NCBI RefSeq assembly: GCF_001953355.1
Contig: NZ_MPIY01000010.1
Span: 1-37,562 of the forward strand
Direction of reading: 5' to 3'
Source: Polynucleobacter sphagniphilus
GTDB lineage: Bacteria; Pseudomonadota; Gammaproteobacteria; Burkholderiales; Burkholderiaceae
DNA length: 37,562 bases
Part shown: positions 23,235 through 32,645 of the stretch, piece by piece
Layout of the letters: each line of letters opens with the position of its first letter
Numbering within the stretch: position 1 is the first letter of the stretch
Program-made: the position numbers and the translations under genes
Notes under the pieces: generated by a model
What the model was told of the DNA's origin: nothing
What the model saw: only the letters and a program-made list of their open reading frames with translations
Database searches by the model: none

Positions 23235-24374
23235 ATGTTTGATTACGCAACTTTAAAAGTTATTTGGTGGCTTCTTATAGGTGTCTTGTTGGTTGGATTC
23301 GCCATTATGGATGGCCATGATATGGGCGTTGGATTACTTCTTCCATTTGTTGGGAGGACTGATTTAGAGCGCCGAGTCATTATCAACACAGTTGGCCCGC
23401 ATTGGGACGGCAATCAAGTTTGGTTTATTACAGGAGGCGGAGCCATTTTTGCAGCATGGCCATTAGTGTACGCAACGGCGTTTTCTGGTTTTTACTGGGC
23501 AATGTTGGCTGTACTTTGGGCTCTCTTTTTTCGACCCGTTGGATTTGATTATCGAAGCAAAATCAATAATCCTACATGGCGCAGCACTTGGGACTGGGGG
23601 TTGTTTATTGGTGGATTTGTCCCCCCAATTATTTTTGGTGTTGCTTTTGGCAATTTGATGCTCGGAGTTCCTTTTAGTTTTGATGTTTATCTCAACTCGA
23701 CTTACAGTGGATCTTTTTGGGCGTTACTCAGCCCATTTGCTCTTTTATCAGGTGTTGTTTCTTTGGCAATGATTGCTTTTCATGGTGCAAATTACCTCGC
23801 ACACCGCACCGATGGGGTCATTGCAAAACGGGCAATTAAGGCCTCTTATATCTTTGGCATCTTGCTCTTGATTACATTTAGCTTGGCTGGTATTTGGGTA
23901 TGGAAGGCAATTCCTGGTTACGTGATTGATTCTGTTATATCAACTGGAGGGCTTCCCAATCCGTTGGGTAAATTAGTCTCCCGAGTTCCGGGTGGATGGT
24001 TATCAAATTATCAACGTTATCCATTAACGATGATTCTTCCAGTCCTGACCTATTTGGCTACGATTGTTGGGCTGATATGCATTGTAAAAGGTAAGACATT
24101 GCTAGCATTCATTGGTTCTTCCTTTGCAATTATTGGTGTTATTGGCACTGCTGGCATCTCTCTTTTCCCATTTGTAATGCCATCTTCAACAGACTTAAGC
24201 TCAAGTTTAACGGTATGGGACAGCACATCTAGCAGGCTCACTTTATCAATCATGTTTTGGGCAACTATTATTTTTATGCCTTTAATTATTTTGTATACAA
24301 GCTGGGCATATAAGGTCATGTCTGGAAAAGTTACCGCTGCATATATTAAAGAAAATGAACACGCCGCCTATTAG
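23235..24374 (+). CDS. cydB: cytochrome bd ubiquinol oxidase subunit II
   Basis: CydB is the second large subunit and stabilises the haem centre. The 379-residue protein has about nine helices, starting with MFDYATLKVIWWLLIGVLLV and the highly typical DGHDMGVG (about 26-33), then NTVGPHWDGNQVW (about 51-63) and FRPVGFDYRSK (about 94-104). It begins 14 bases after cydA and is followed nine bases later by cydX, all in one operon. Confidence 0.95.
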   Translation: MFDYATLKVIWWLLIGVLLVGFAIMDGHDMGVGLLLPFVGRTDLERRVIINTVGPHWDGNQVWFITGGGAIFAAWPLVYATAFSGFYWAMLAVLWALFFRPVGFDYRSKINNPTWRSTWDWGLFIGGFVPPIIFGVAFGNLMLGVPFSFDVYLNSTYSGSFWALLSPFALLSGVVSLAMIAFHGANYLAHRTDGVIAKRAIKASYIFGILLLITFSLAGIWVWKAIPGYVIDSVISTGGLPNPLGKLVSRVPGGWLSNYQRYPLTMILPVLTYLATIVGLICIVKGKTLLAFIGSSFAIIGVIGTAGISLFPFVMPSSTDLSSSLTVWDSTSSRLTLSIMFWATIIFMPLIILYTSWAYKVMSGKVTAAYIKENEHAAY

Positions 24375-24383
24375 GAGAATGAA

Positions 24384-24500
24384 ATGTGGTATTTCACATG
24401 GGTATTAGGAATTGGATTTGCCGTTTTTTTGGCGCTTTTAAATGCTCTATGGAGCGAGAATAAAGAGACGATGGAAAATATAAAAAATATTAAAGAATAA
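24384..24500 (+). CDS. cydX: cytochrome bd small subunit CydX
   Basis: This 38-residue protein begins MWYFTWVLGIGFAVFLAL, which is nearly the textbook start of CydX (MWYFAWILG in E. coli). It has one helix and a charged tail ending NIKE. The ribosome site TAGGAGAA lies seven bases upstream. CydX is needed for a stable, active bd oxidase. Confidence 0.92.
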   Translation: MWYFTWVLGIGFAVFLALLNALWSENKETMENIKNIKE

Positions 24501-24511
24501 AGCGAGATTTT

Positions 24512-24823
24512 ATGTCGATAGTTTCGGTGAATAAAGCGTGCATGAGTGGAGAAAAAAATTCAGATTGGCTTTTGTTGATAATCGCTTTATCAATTATGTT
24601 GTTGATCGTGGCATACCCACCAGTTTTTATTAACGCGCTTGGTCGTGTTCAGTACGCGCCCTTATTACTATTGCTTTGGGCTATGTCTGCAGGTTTTGTC
24701 AGGGGGATTGGATTTATTCCCCGTCAATTATTAGTACGTCTTGTACTTTCTAGAATGGCCTGTTATTTCACATTAGCCACCTTTATTGAAATCTTTTTCA
24801 TCCATCGACTTGCCAATTATTAA
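24512..24823 (+). CDS. ybgE: YbgE-like membrane protein of the cyd operon
   Basis: This 103-residue protein has two or three hydrophobic segments. GRVQYAPLLLLLWAMSAGF followed by VRGIGFIPR (about 63-71) matches the family pattern in which a helix ends in GF.HG.GF.PR. The gene has the place it holds in E. coli, after cydX. The family's function is unknown. Start at 24512; an ATG at 24542 is an alternative. Confidence 0.8.
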   Translation: MSIVSVNKACMSGEKNSDWLLLIIALSIMLLIVAYPPVFINALGRVQYAPLLLLLWAMSAGFVRGIGFIPRQLLVRLVLSRMACYFTLATFIEIFFIHRLANY

Positions 24824-24830
24824 ACAAGAC

Positions 24831-25229
24831 ATGGATCAGGTAATGACGGTAGAGACCTCCTTTGAGCAAATTGGCGGCATTAAGTGCATTCGTGAGCTAG
24901 TTGATCATTTCTATGATTTGATGGAGTTAGAAGAGGGGTATGCTCATTTACGAAGTATCCATTCCCAAGATCTATCTAATTCAAGAGAAAGATTGTATTT
25001 ATTTTTAGTTGGCTGGCTCGGTGGCCCAGATCTGTATTCCCCAGTACATGGCCATCCAAGACTTAGAGCTCGCCATCTTCCCTTTGCAATCGGAATAAAA
25101 GAGCGGGATCAGTGGTTAGCTTGTATGTTTCAGGCTTTGAATGACTTGGGGGTTGAGGGTGAGTTAGCCACTAAACTTCATGAAGCTTTTTTTAAAACTG
25201 GTGATTGGATGAGAAATCAACAAGGTTAA
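24831..25229 (+). CDS. group II truncated haemoglobin
   Basis: These small globins bind oxygen or nitric oxide and help under low oxygen or nitrosative stress. From the ATG at 24831 the protein has 132 residues; an ATG at 24843 is possible, and the frame is also open to a TTG at 24786 inside the ybgE-like gene. Family marks are FYDLM with Tyr B10-like residue (27-28), YLFLVGWLGGP (about 56-66), the haem-binding His82 in ARHLPFAIG and Trp95 in DQWLACM (the G8 Trp typical of group II). It is the last gene of the cyd operon before the IS30 element. Confidence 0.9.
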   Translation: MDQVMTVETSFEQIGGIKCIRELVDHFYDLMELEEGYAHLRSIHSQDLSNSRERLYLFLVGWLGGPDLYSPVHGHPRLRARHLPFAIGIKERDQWLACMFQALNDLGVEGELATKLHEAFFKTGDWMRNQQG

Positions 25230-25307
25230 TGAAACTCCCCCGAGTAAATGTCGAGTGGCTCAATTGTGGGGGCAATAAATATACCTTTGGCTAGGATTCA
25301 AATTGCG

Positions 25308-26362
25308 TAGATTCAAACACGAAGTGCAACACGGTTTAAGGACTGCATAAATACTTCATTGGGGGTTTTAAATCCTAATCGTTTTCTAGGTCGGTTGTTT
25401 AAACGATCTTGGATCATTCTAAGCTCCTTATCGGTCACAGTAGATAGCGGTCTCTTTTTGGGGATGTATTGCCGCAATAGACCATTGAAGTTTTCATTTG
25501 ATCCACGTTGCCAACTAGCAAACCGATCCGCAAAGTACGTCGTTGATTGAAGAGCTGTATCAATCCTGGCGTGCTCGGCAAATTCCTTGCCGTTGTCAAA
25601 AGTCAGGGTTTTAACGAGTGGGGTCACGGCGTTTAATTTAGTGATGATGGCGCTACTGACTAAATCCGACGTCTTGTTCTTGACCTTAGCCAAAACGGCA
25701 TAGCCACTCTTGCGCTCAACCAAGGTCACAACAGCTTGCTTGTGGGCCGCTCCAATTACAGTATCGCCTTCCCAGTGGCCGACTTGGGATCTTGTCTCAA
25801 TGTGCGCTGGGCGCTCACTGATCGGCCGCCTACCTACTATTTGGCCTCTGCGATCACGGCCGCTGGCATAGCGTTTCTTGCGCTTTTTTTGGCAACGCAG
25901 CTGCTGGTAAAGATTGCCGCCAGCGGCTTTATCGGCGTAGACATGGCGGTAGATGGTCTCATGACTAATGCCAACCTGATTGGCAATTTGGACGGGGCTC
26001 CACTGAGCTAAGAGGCAATCCACTGTCTGATTCCATTGATCGGCTGTTATTTGGGCGGCATTACGGCAGCCTAATGAGCGTTCTTCTGCCAACGGGCAGG
26101 CTTGCTTGGGACGGTAACCTTTGAGCCCCGTATTGCGAGCAAGCTCTCGGCTAATGGTCGACTTATGCCGATCCATCAGTTGGGCTATTTGAGTTTGGGT
26201 TTTTCCGTCTTTCATGAGGATATAAATCTGATATCGTTCAGTTTGGCTAAGGTGTTGATAGGTCATGGCTACTTTGACTTGCAGGTCTAGAAGCTTTGGA
26301 TACTAAAACATCCTTAGCCTCCTTAACTAGTTGTTCAAAGTTGCACTTCGTAGTTGAATCCA
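25308..26362. mobile_element. complete IS30-family insertion sequence
   Basis: The transposase gene is framed by terminal inverted repeats: 25308-25330 on the left and 26340-26362 on the right agree at 20 of 23 positions as reverse complements, with CACGAAGTGCAAC and GTTGCACTTCGTAG as the inner parts. I see no convincing short target duplication at either border. The element separates the cyd operon from the LysR/YeiH pair. Confidence 0.85.
25313..26266 (-). CDS. IS30-family transposase
   Basis: This 317-residue DDE transposase appears intact. It has an N-terminal helix-turn-helix (QTQIAQLMDRHKSTISREL, about 29-47), the second HTH region SPVQIANQVGISHETIYRHV, and the catalytic residues in HWEGDTVIG (Asp about 169), TFDNGKEF (Asp about 224) and SNENFNGLLRQY (Glu about 258). 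The start MTYQHLSQTERYQIY is usual for the family. The stop lies within the left terminal repeat, as is common. Confidence 0.95.
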   Translation of the reverse strand: MTYQHLSQTERYQIYILMKDGKTQTQIAQLMDRHKSTISRELARNTGLKGYRPKQACPLAEERSLGCRNAAQITADQWNQTVDCLLAQWSPVQIANQVGISHETIYRHVYADKAAGGNLYQQLRCQKKRKKRYASGRDRRGQIVGRRPISERPAHIETRSQVGHWEGDTVIGAAHKQAVVTLVERKSGYAVLAKVKNKTSDLVSSAIITKLNAVTPLVKTLTFDNGKEFAEHARIDTALQSTTYFADRFASWQRGSNENFNGLLRQYIPKKRPLSTVTDKELRMIQDRLNNRPRKRLGFKTPNEVFMQSLNRVALRV

Positions 26363-26521
26363 CCCACTCCTTTAAGGTGAAGATTATCAAAAATCCTCTC
26401 TTCTGGAGTGGTACTAAAAATCAGGTCAGTTCACTACTAAACGCAATAAATGAAATAAGTGAAACATCTTTAAAATAATTCATACCGGAAATAGTGGGTT
26501 ACACAAGGATAGGCCCATAAG

Positions 26522-27403
26522 TTAACTACTCGCAATAACTTGCTCAAGCGCAACAGACGCTTTAGTTTTAAAACGCTCTTTATGTCTGAGCAAGAAAAAA
26601 GCACGTTGGGGTAATGCAATATTGACTTTACTTAGCAATCCCGCACTCAGATAAGACATTACAACCATTTCTGACAATACGCTAGCGTAGGGTCCAGCCA
26701 ATACTGCCGACCTAACCGCCTCATTAGATGGGAGCGTGATCTCAATATCCAATGCTTTTGAATCAATGTTATTTTCATTGAGCATAGCGAAAAAAGCCGC
26801 TCTAGTTCCGGAGCCAGATTCGCGCAATACCCATCGACCACTCAGAAGATCTTTGGGATTGATACGTCTTTTTTTTGCCCATGGATGATTGGATGCAACT
26901 ACCGCGACAATGTTATCTTGAGCAATCTTTCTAATATCTAGACTCGAGTCTTCAATACCTCCCTCAACGAATCCAATATCTACCAAACCATTTAAAACCG
27001 ACCTTGCTACTTGCTCTGTATTACCAATCCCAAGGTGAATATCAATAGAGGGGTATTTCTGCTTAAATTTAATTAAGAGGGGCGGCAACCAGTAACTAGC
27101 GATAGTTTGACTTGCCTGAACGCTTAGGCTTCCACGTATTTCACCGCCAAGCTCTAAAAGCGTTAATTCAGCAGCCCAGGCTTGAGCGAGCACCGCCCGA
27201 GCTTCAATCAAAAATATTCGACCATTTGGATTGAGCTCTATACCCCTTCCCACTCGATCAAATAACTGGGTTCCATATCGATCCTCCAGTACGCGAATTG
27301 CCGCACTCACCGCAGAAGGTGTGAGCGCAAGAATATTTGCTGCCTGTGTTAGATGCCCACGCTCTGCTACCTCTACAAATATGCGCAATTGTTCAAGCGT
27401 CAT
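26522..27403 (-). CDS. LysR-family regulator, YeiE-like by context
   Basis: This 293-residue regulator has an N-terminal winged helix (LTQAANILALTPSAVSAAIR, about 18-37) and a substrate-binding C-terminal part. It is divergent from a YeiH-family transporter gene with 140 bases between, the same arrangement as yeiE-yeiH in enterobacteria, where the LysR protein senses a sulfur oxyanion such as sulfite. The same ligand class is likely here given the sulfur genes around, but the binding residues cannot be read with certainty. It probably controls the transporter and itself. Confidence 0.88.
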   Translation of the reverse strand: MTLEQLRIFVEVAERGHLTQAANILALTPSAVSAAIRVLEDRYGTQLFDRVGRGIELNPNGRIFLIEARAVLAQAWAAELTLLELGGEIRGSLSVQASQTIASYWLPPLLIKFKQKYPSIDIHLGIGNTEQVARSVLNGLVDIGFVEGGIEDSSLDIRKIAQDNIVAVVASNHPWAKKRRINPKDLLSGRWVLRESGSGTRAAFFAMLNENNIDSKALDIEITLPSNEAVRSAVLAGPYASVLSEMVVMSYLSAGLLSKVNIALPQRAFFLLRHKERFKTKASVALEQVIASS

Positions 27404-27543
27404 ATTTTTCCTTCATTTATGTATGTCAATTTAATTACTACTTATATTATTCGTTTTTAATAAACATTACATCAATTATTTATAGATATATTTAATGATT
27501 AATTACGGAGATACTTGCTCATCAATGCAAAACCGAGAGCAAA

Positions 27544-28548
27544 ATGAGAAAAGCGATAAATCAATTAACACCAGGGCTTTCACTTTGCGGGCTGATTACC
27601 CTCTCCTCTTATTATTTGGAATACCTTGAAATTTATCTATTCGAGCGCGCGTGGCTAGAAACGCTGGTCATGGCAATATTGCTAGGCAGTGCAGTGCGTA
27701 CCTTTTACCGCCCCAATTCTCGTTTCGATACAGGAATCCATTTTGGAGCTAAGACATTACTTGAAATAGCAGTCGTTTTACTTGGTGCATCAGTTAGCGC
27801 TTCTGCAATCATGGCGCAAGGTGCCAGTCTTATTGGAGGTATTGCGCTAGTAGTTGTAATTGCGATTATTGCAAGCTACAGCATTGGCAGACTTGCTAGG
27901 CTCCCCAAAAAAATGGCAATTCTAATTGCTTGCGGTAACTCCATTTGTGGCAATTCAGCGATTGCAGCAGTTGCACCCATCATTGATGCAGATGGAAATG
28001 ATGTAGCCTCTTCCATCGCCTTTACTGCCGTCCTGGGGATCGCGGTTGTTTTAATTCTGCCAATCATGATTCCTCTATTAAATTTGACCGTATTGCAATA
28101 TGGCGTATTTGCTGGCCTTACTGTATATGCAGTACCACAAGTATTAGCAGCCACCACTTCTGTCTCTTTAATAAGCGCCCATATCGGCACACTGGTCAAA
28201 TTGGTACGTGTACTGATGTTAGGCCCAGTGGTTTTAACACTTTCGATGCTAAATAGTAGAAATAGTGGGAAGCGTCTCACCCTTTCGCATATGGCGCCCT
28301 GGTTTATCGTTGGATTTTTATCATTAATAACAATGCGCTCTTTTAACCTTATTCCACAATTTTTCATAGAGCCCGCTCATATTTTTAGTAATCTTCTAAC
28401 CGTAATGTCAATGGCAGCTTTGGGTCTAGGTGTTGATGTTCGATCTGTAGCACGCGCAGGATATAGGGTTACAGCCGTAGTGGTCTTATCGCTCGTGACT
28501 CTATTTGTAATCAGCTTTGTGTTAATAAAATTACTTGGACTTAATTAA
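27544..28548 (+). CDS. yeiH: YeiH-family putative sulfate exporter
   Basis: This 334-residue membrane protein has about ten helices and the family motifs LGSAVRTFYRPN (about 48-59), GNSICGNSAIAAVAPII (about 132-148) and MSMAALGLGVDVRSV. The family is annotated as putative sulfate exporter, a role not well proven. It lies after the divergent LysR gene. In this window it may release oxidised sulfur, complementary to TauE. Confidence 0.87.
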   Translation: MRKAINQLTPGLSLCGLITLSSYYLEYLEIYLFERAWLETLVMAILLGSAVRTFYRPNSRFDTGIHFGAKTLLEIAVVLLGASVSASAIMAQGASLIGGIALVVVIAIIASYSIGRLARLPKKMAILIACGNSICGNSAIAAVAPIIDADGNDVASSIAFTAVLGIAVVLILPIMIPLLNLTVLQYGVFAGLTVYAVPQVLAATTSVSLISAHIGTLVKLVRVLMLGPVVLTLSMLNSRNSGKRLTLSHMAPWFIVGFLSLITMRSFNLIPQFFIEPAHIFSNLLTVMSMAALGLGVDVRSVARAGYRVTAVVVLSLVTLFVISFVLIKLLGLN

Positions 28549-28552
28549 TTAG

Positions 28553-28912
28553 CTTGATTTCATTGACCTGTCCTGGGATTTTCAGACCAAACCCATAGGG
28601 GTGAATGTCAATTCTTTAAATGAGTTATTGATTCACTCTAAAAAACCGATCATTGTTGATTTTTGGACACCATGGTATGGTCCATGCCGGATATTTGACC
28701 CTACTCTTAAGGCAAGCGCTCGGCAACACCTAAATTAAGTCATTCACGTTAAAGTAGGTACTGAAGCAAACCCTATTGCAGGGCAGCAATTCAATATTCG
28801 CTCGATACCGACCTTGGTAGGCTTTAGAGGTGAAATTAAACTTAAACGAGTAAGCGGCGCACTACCTGCCAATCAATTAACTCAGTTTATATCTGCCCTA
28901 ATGATCAAATAA
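28553..28912 (+). pseudogene. dead TrxC-like thioredoxin gene
   Basis: In one frame the stretch encodes VNVNSLNELLIHSKKPIIVD, then FWTPWYGPC, later EANPIAGQQFNIRSIPTLVG and ending in a stop at 28910-28912, clearly a thioredoxin of the TrxC kind. It has an in-frame stop (TAA in HLN*VIHVK, about 28736), the first active-site Cys is Tyr (WYGPC in place of WCGPC), and no start codon or zinc-binding N-terminus is left. Only four bases separate it from the arsR stop on the other strand. Confidence 0.85.
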
Positions 28913-28916
28913 AAAT

Positions 28917-29243
28917 TCAAACTTTACAAAAGTGCTTTGCCAGCAACTCCATGACTGCAGCAGCGATCTCACTTGAGAGTGTGTAATAAATTTGTCTACC
29001 TTCTCTGCGGGTTTTTACTAACTTATTCTCCCGCAGAACTGTCAGCTGCTGGGATAAAGTAGGTTGATAAATTTCTAGAATTTCTTCTAGCTCATAAACA
29101 CAACGCTCACCTTGACTAATCTCACAAAGCAAAAGCATGCGGTCTTTATTGGATAGTACTTTCATTAATTTGCAAGCCACATCTGCAGAAGAGGCCATCT
29201 TTTTAAGACTTATTTTTGTTTTGCTAATCGATTTGGTATTCAT
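28917..29243 (-). CDS. second ArsR-family regulator of the BigR/SqrR type
   Basis: This 108-residue protein has the winged-helix core QPTLSQQLTVLRENKL (about 60-75). C40 (LLLCEISQGE) and C106 (KHFCKV) are again 66 residues apart, the spacing of the persulfide-sensing pair in BigR and SqrR; it also has C24 and C48. It is divergent from the RND-TolC-SQR genes, so it probably represses them and is released by persulfide. SqrR is known to control sulfide:quinone oxidoreductase in Rhodobacter, which supports this reading. Confidence 0.87.
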   Translation of the reverse strand: MNTKSISKTKISLKKMASSADVACKLMKVLSNKDRMLLLCEISQGERCVYELEEILEIYQPTLSQQLTVLRENKLVKTRREGRQIYYTLSSEIAAAVMELLAKHFCKV

Positions 29244-29258
29244 GTTTACCTGAATTCC

Positions 29259-29382
29259 ATATTATATAAATTTATGAAATATTATACCAAGCCCTAATTT
29301 GAAATAGCTGTATCTAGTAAAAAATTAAATTTACCTTACCTAAGTGAATTACCTCTCATAACGAATTATAATTCGATATAAT
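29259..29382. promoter_or_regulatory. divergent control region between arsR and the RND-SQR genes
   Basis: On the arsR side ATATTATA occurs twice (29259-29266 and 29279-29286), exactly 20 bases apart. On the RND side there is a perfect 14-base palindrome, CGAATTATAATTCG (29362-29375), directly followed by the -10 TATAAT (29377-29382). A repressor bound there would block polymerase. Assignment to the neighbouring ArsR protein is inferred. Confidence 0.55.
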
Positions 29383-29411
29383 ATAAATTAATTAATTTTA
29401 GAGTTGAACTC

Positions 29412-32400
29412 ATGAGCATGAAACTTGGCATATCTGGCCGTATCGCATCGTACTTTCAGGGTGCGCAAATTACGCCATTATTAGCAATCGCTATATTGCT
29501 ATTGGGCCTTTTTGCGATCTTGATTACTCCAAGAGAGGAAGAACCTCAGATTAATGTGACGATGGCTAATGTGCTCATCCCCTTCCCAGGAGCTGCAGTA
29601 AAAAATGTAGAGCAGATGGTTTCTATCCCGGCAGAGCAGGTTCTCTCACAGATTGCAGGGATTGAGCATGTGATGTCGGTTTCACAAGCGGGCTTATCGG
29701 TAATTACCGTTCAATTTAAAGTCGGTATACCAAGAACAGAAGCCCTAGTAAGACTGCATGATACCGTTGCAGCAAACTCAGATTGGCTGCCTAAGGGAAT
29801 GGGTGTTCTAGAGCCGATCATTAAACCTAAGGGTATTGACGATGTTCCCATCTTGGCTCTCACGCTCTACTCTAATAATCTCGCTATAAGTGCATTTGAA
29901 CTCGAAAAGGTTGCAAATCGTATTGAGTCTGATTTAAAAAGAGTTAAGGGTACCCGTGAAGTCAACACCATTGGTGGACCAAGACGAGCTATCAATGTCG
30001 AAATTGATCCCAATAAAATGGCTAACCGTGGTGTCACGCTGGGAGATGTGCGTGCCGCCTTGAGCTCTGCTAACTTAGGCATGCCAGTTGGTAACTTACT
30101 TAATGCCAACTCCACAATTGCTATTGAGTCAGGCCCCTATTTAAAAGATGCAAATGATGTTGGCAGCATTGTATTGGGTGTTCGCACTGGAAACCCCGTC
30201 TTTTTGAAAGATATTGCCCAGCTTACGGATGGCCCTCTGCAAACACAGCGCTTGGTCTATAACTCAATACAAAATGAGAAGACCGGCAAGTTTGAAGAGC
30301 ATCCTTCGGTAACGATTGCCATTACTAAAAAACCTGGTGAAAATGCCATCGATGTGGCTGACCAAGTCAAAGAACAAGTTGAACTTCTTAAGGGGGCGAT
30401 TATCCCGAAAGATGTAGAGGTATTAGTCTCACGAAATTATGGTGAAACAGCAAATGACAAGGCGACTAAATTAATTCAAAAACTATTATTTGCAACACTC
30501 TCGGTAGTAGTTTTAGTTATGATCGCGCTGGGGCGTAGGGAGGCAGCGATTGTTGGGTCTGCCGTAGTTCTAACACTCGCCGGCACCCTATTTGCATCAT
30601 GGGCCTGGGGATTCACAATCAATCGGGTATCTCTTTTTGCGCTGATCTTTTCAATTGGTATTTTGGTAGATGACGCTATTGTTGTCGTAGAAAACATTCA
30701 TCGACACCGAGTGATGTTCCCAGAAAAGTCGCTAAAAGAGATTATTCCTGGCGCCGTAGATGAAGTAGGAAGCCCCACGATTCTGGCTACTTTTACTGTT
30801 ATCGCAGCATTACTTCCAATGGCATTTGTGAGTGGCCTAATGGGTCCTTATATGAGTCCTATTCCAATCAATGCCAGTATGGGTATGCTGCTATCACTTG
30901 CGATTGCCTTTGCTATTACACCGTGGATGTCAAGAATTTGGCTGCCAAGAGAAAATGTTCATACCCATTCCGGATTTAACTTCTCAAAGTGGCTTACTCC
31001 CAAGTTTCAGATAATTTTCACGCCGCTCTTAAGTGAGCAAAATGGAAAACGCAATCGACGTCGTTTAGGCATGGGTGTTTTAGGAGCAATTATCATTTCT
31101 ATTGCACTGCCATTGACCGGTTTAGTTGTTCTCAAAATGCTACCTTTTGATAATAAATCTGAATTCCAGGTCATCTTAGATATGCCGGCCGATAGCCGCG
31201 TAGAACAGACTGCCGTGGTTTTAAAAGAAATGGGCACTGCAATAGCAAAAATGCCCGAAGTTAGCAGCTATCAAATCTACGCTGGCACAGCAGCTCCAAT
31301 CAACTTTAATGGTCTAGTTAGACAGTACTATTTTCGGCAAGATCCTAGTAAAGGCGATATCCAGGTGAACTTGGTAGATAAGCACCATCGCTCTGATAAG
31401 AGCCATGTAATTGCCGCCAGAATTCGCCCTACCCTAGATACCATTGCAAAGAAATATGGCGCCAATACTAAAGTTGTAGAAGTTCCTCCAGGACCACCCG
31501 TACTCGCCCCGATCGTCGCTGAAGTTTATGGCCCTAGCGAAGAAGCCAGATTGACTGTGGCTAAAGGTGTGCGAAATATATTCGAACATACACCAGGATT
31601 GGTAGATGTCGATGACAGCAGCATCAGCAGTGCACCAAAGGAATTACTGCTAGTTGATCGCCAAAAAGCCAATCTAATGGGTGTATCTCAGATCGATATT
31701 ATCGCTACCCTTCGGGCTGGCTTATCCGGAGAAAATGTCACCTACCTTCAGGATAAAAGTAAGTACCCAGCATCCATCACCATTCGCTTGCCCGAGGTCA
31801 AGCAAGGCGATATCAACAATCTACTAAAGCTAACAGTACGTAATGCAAATCGCGAACTCGTTCCATTAAGTAAGCTATTAATAGTAGTAGATACTCAGCG
31901 CGAACAGCCCATTTTTCATAAGGATCTGTTAGCTCTCAATTACGTGATTGCTGATACATCGGGTTCAATTGATAGCCCTTTATATGGCTTATTTAAAACC
32001 AGGGCTGAGGTAGATGAATTAAAAGATGCAAGCGGTAATTCTATTAAGGAATTCTTCATCTCGCAACCAAAAGATCCATATCGCAACGTATCCATCAAAT
32101 GGGATGGAGAATCTCAAATTACCTATGAAACTTTTAGGGACATGGGATTGGCGTATGCAGTTGGATTAATTCTCATTTATCTATTGGTAGTGGCGCAATT
32201 TGGATCCTACTTGACTCCATTAATCATCATGGCGCCCATACCACTAACTATTATTGGTGTTATGCCTGGACACGCACTATTAGGGGCGCAATTCACGGCG
32301 ACCTCCATGATTGGTATGATCGCCCTCGCAGGAATTATTGTGCGCAACTCCATTTTGCTGGTGGATTTCATTAATTTGCAAGTACGCAGTGGTATTGAGT

Positions 32401-32636
32401 TCAAGCAAGCGGTAGTAAACTCTGCAATTACTCGTGCACAACCAATTGTGTTAACTGGATTGGCTGCAATGTTAGGCGCCTTCTTTATTTTAGATGACCC
32501 AATCTTTAATGGTTTAGCAATTTCGTTAATTTTTGGAATACTCGTTTCTACAGTACTCACACTAGTGGTCATTCCATTGCTCTACTATTCAGCCTACGCC
32601 AATAAGCTATATAAAATTTTTCACACAAATAACTAG
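29412..32636 (+). CDS. RND-family efflux transporter permease
   Basis: This large inner-membrane pump is driven by protons and has the AcrB-like topology: first helix, large periplasmic part, helices 2-6, second periplasmic part and final helices in 1074 residues. The proton-relay Asp pair is present in GILVDDAIVVVENIHRH (about 415-431), and the last third has TSMIGMIALAGIIVRNS (about 968-984). The gene begins the rightward cluster with a small membrane protein, a TolC-type channel and SQR. No periplasmic adaptor gene is found anywhere in the window, which is unusual. The substrate is unknown; placement under a persulfide-type repressor suggests a sulfur compound. Confidence 0.92.
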   Translation: MSMKLGISGRIASYFQGAQITPLLAIAILLLGLFAILITPREEEPQINVTMANVLIPFPGAAVKNVEQMVSIPAEQVLSQIAGIEHVMSVSQAGLSVITVQFKVGIPRTEALVRLHDTVAANSDWLPKGMGVLEPIIKPKGIDDVPILALTLYSNNLAISAFELEKVANRIESDLKRVKGTREVNTIGGPRRAINVEIDPNKMANRGVTLGDVRAALSSANLGMPVGNLLNANSTIAIESGPYLKDANDVGSIVLGVRTGNPVFLKDIAQLTDGPLQTQRLVYNSIQNEKTGKFEEHPSVTIAITKKPGENAIDVADQVKEQVELLKGAIIPKDVEVLVSRNYGETANDKATKLIQKLLFATLSVVVLVMIALGRREAAIVGSAVVLTLAGTLFASWAWGFTINRVSLFALIFSIGILVDDAIVVVENIHRHRVMFPEKSLKEIIPGAVDEVGSPTILATFTVIAALLPMAFVSGLMGPYMSPIPINASMGMLLSLAIAFAITPWMSRIWLPRENVHTHSGFNFSKWLTPKFQIIFTPLLSEQNGKRNRRRLGMGVLGAIIISIALPLTGLVVLKMLPFDNKSEFQVILDMPADSRVEQTAVVLKEMGTAIAKMPEVSSYQIYAGTAAPINFNGLVRQYYFRQDPSKGDIQVNLVDKHHRSDKSHVIAARIRPTLDTIAKKYGANTKVVEVPPGPPVLAPIVAEVYGPSEEARLTVAKGVRNIFEHTPGLVDVDDSSISSAPKELLLVDRQKANLMGVSQIDIIATLRAGLSGENVTYLQDKSKYPASITIRLPEVKQGDINNLLKLTVRNANRELVPLSKLLIVVDTQREQPIFHKDLLALNYVIADTSGSIDSPLYGLFKTRAEVDELKDASGNSIKEFFISQPKDPYRNVSIKWDGESQITYETFRDMGLAYAVGLILIYLLVVAQFGSYLTPLIIMAPIPLTIIGVMPGHALLGAQFTATSMIGMIALAGIIVRNSILLVDFINLQVRSGIEFKQAVVNSAITRAQPIVLTGLAAMLGAFFILDDPIFNGLAISLIFGILVSTVLTLVVIPLLYYSAYANKLYKIFHTNN

Positions 32637-32645
32637 GAGTAAGAA

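Noticed and set aside
26296..26478. Short reading frame across the right IS30 end
   Set aside because: It starts inside the element, has no ribosome site, and its product is not like a known protein; it may contain a fragment of an interrupted gene but that cannot be shown.
27876..28367. 163-codon frame opposite yeiH
   Set aside because: It is antisense to conserved YeiH motifs, has no ribosome site and no protein-like pattern.
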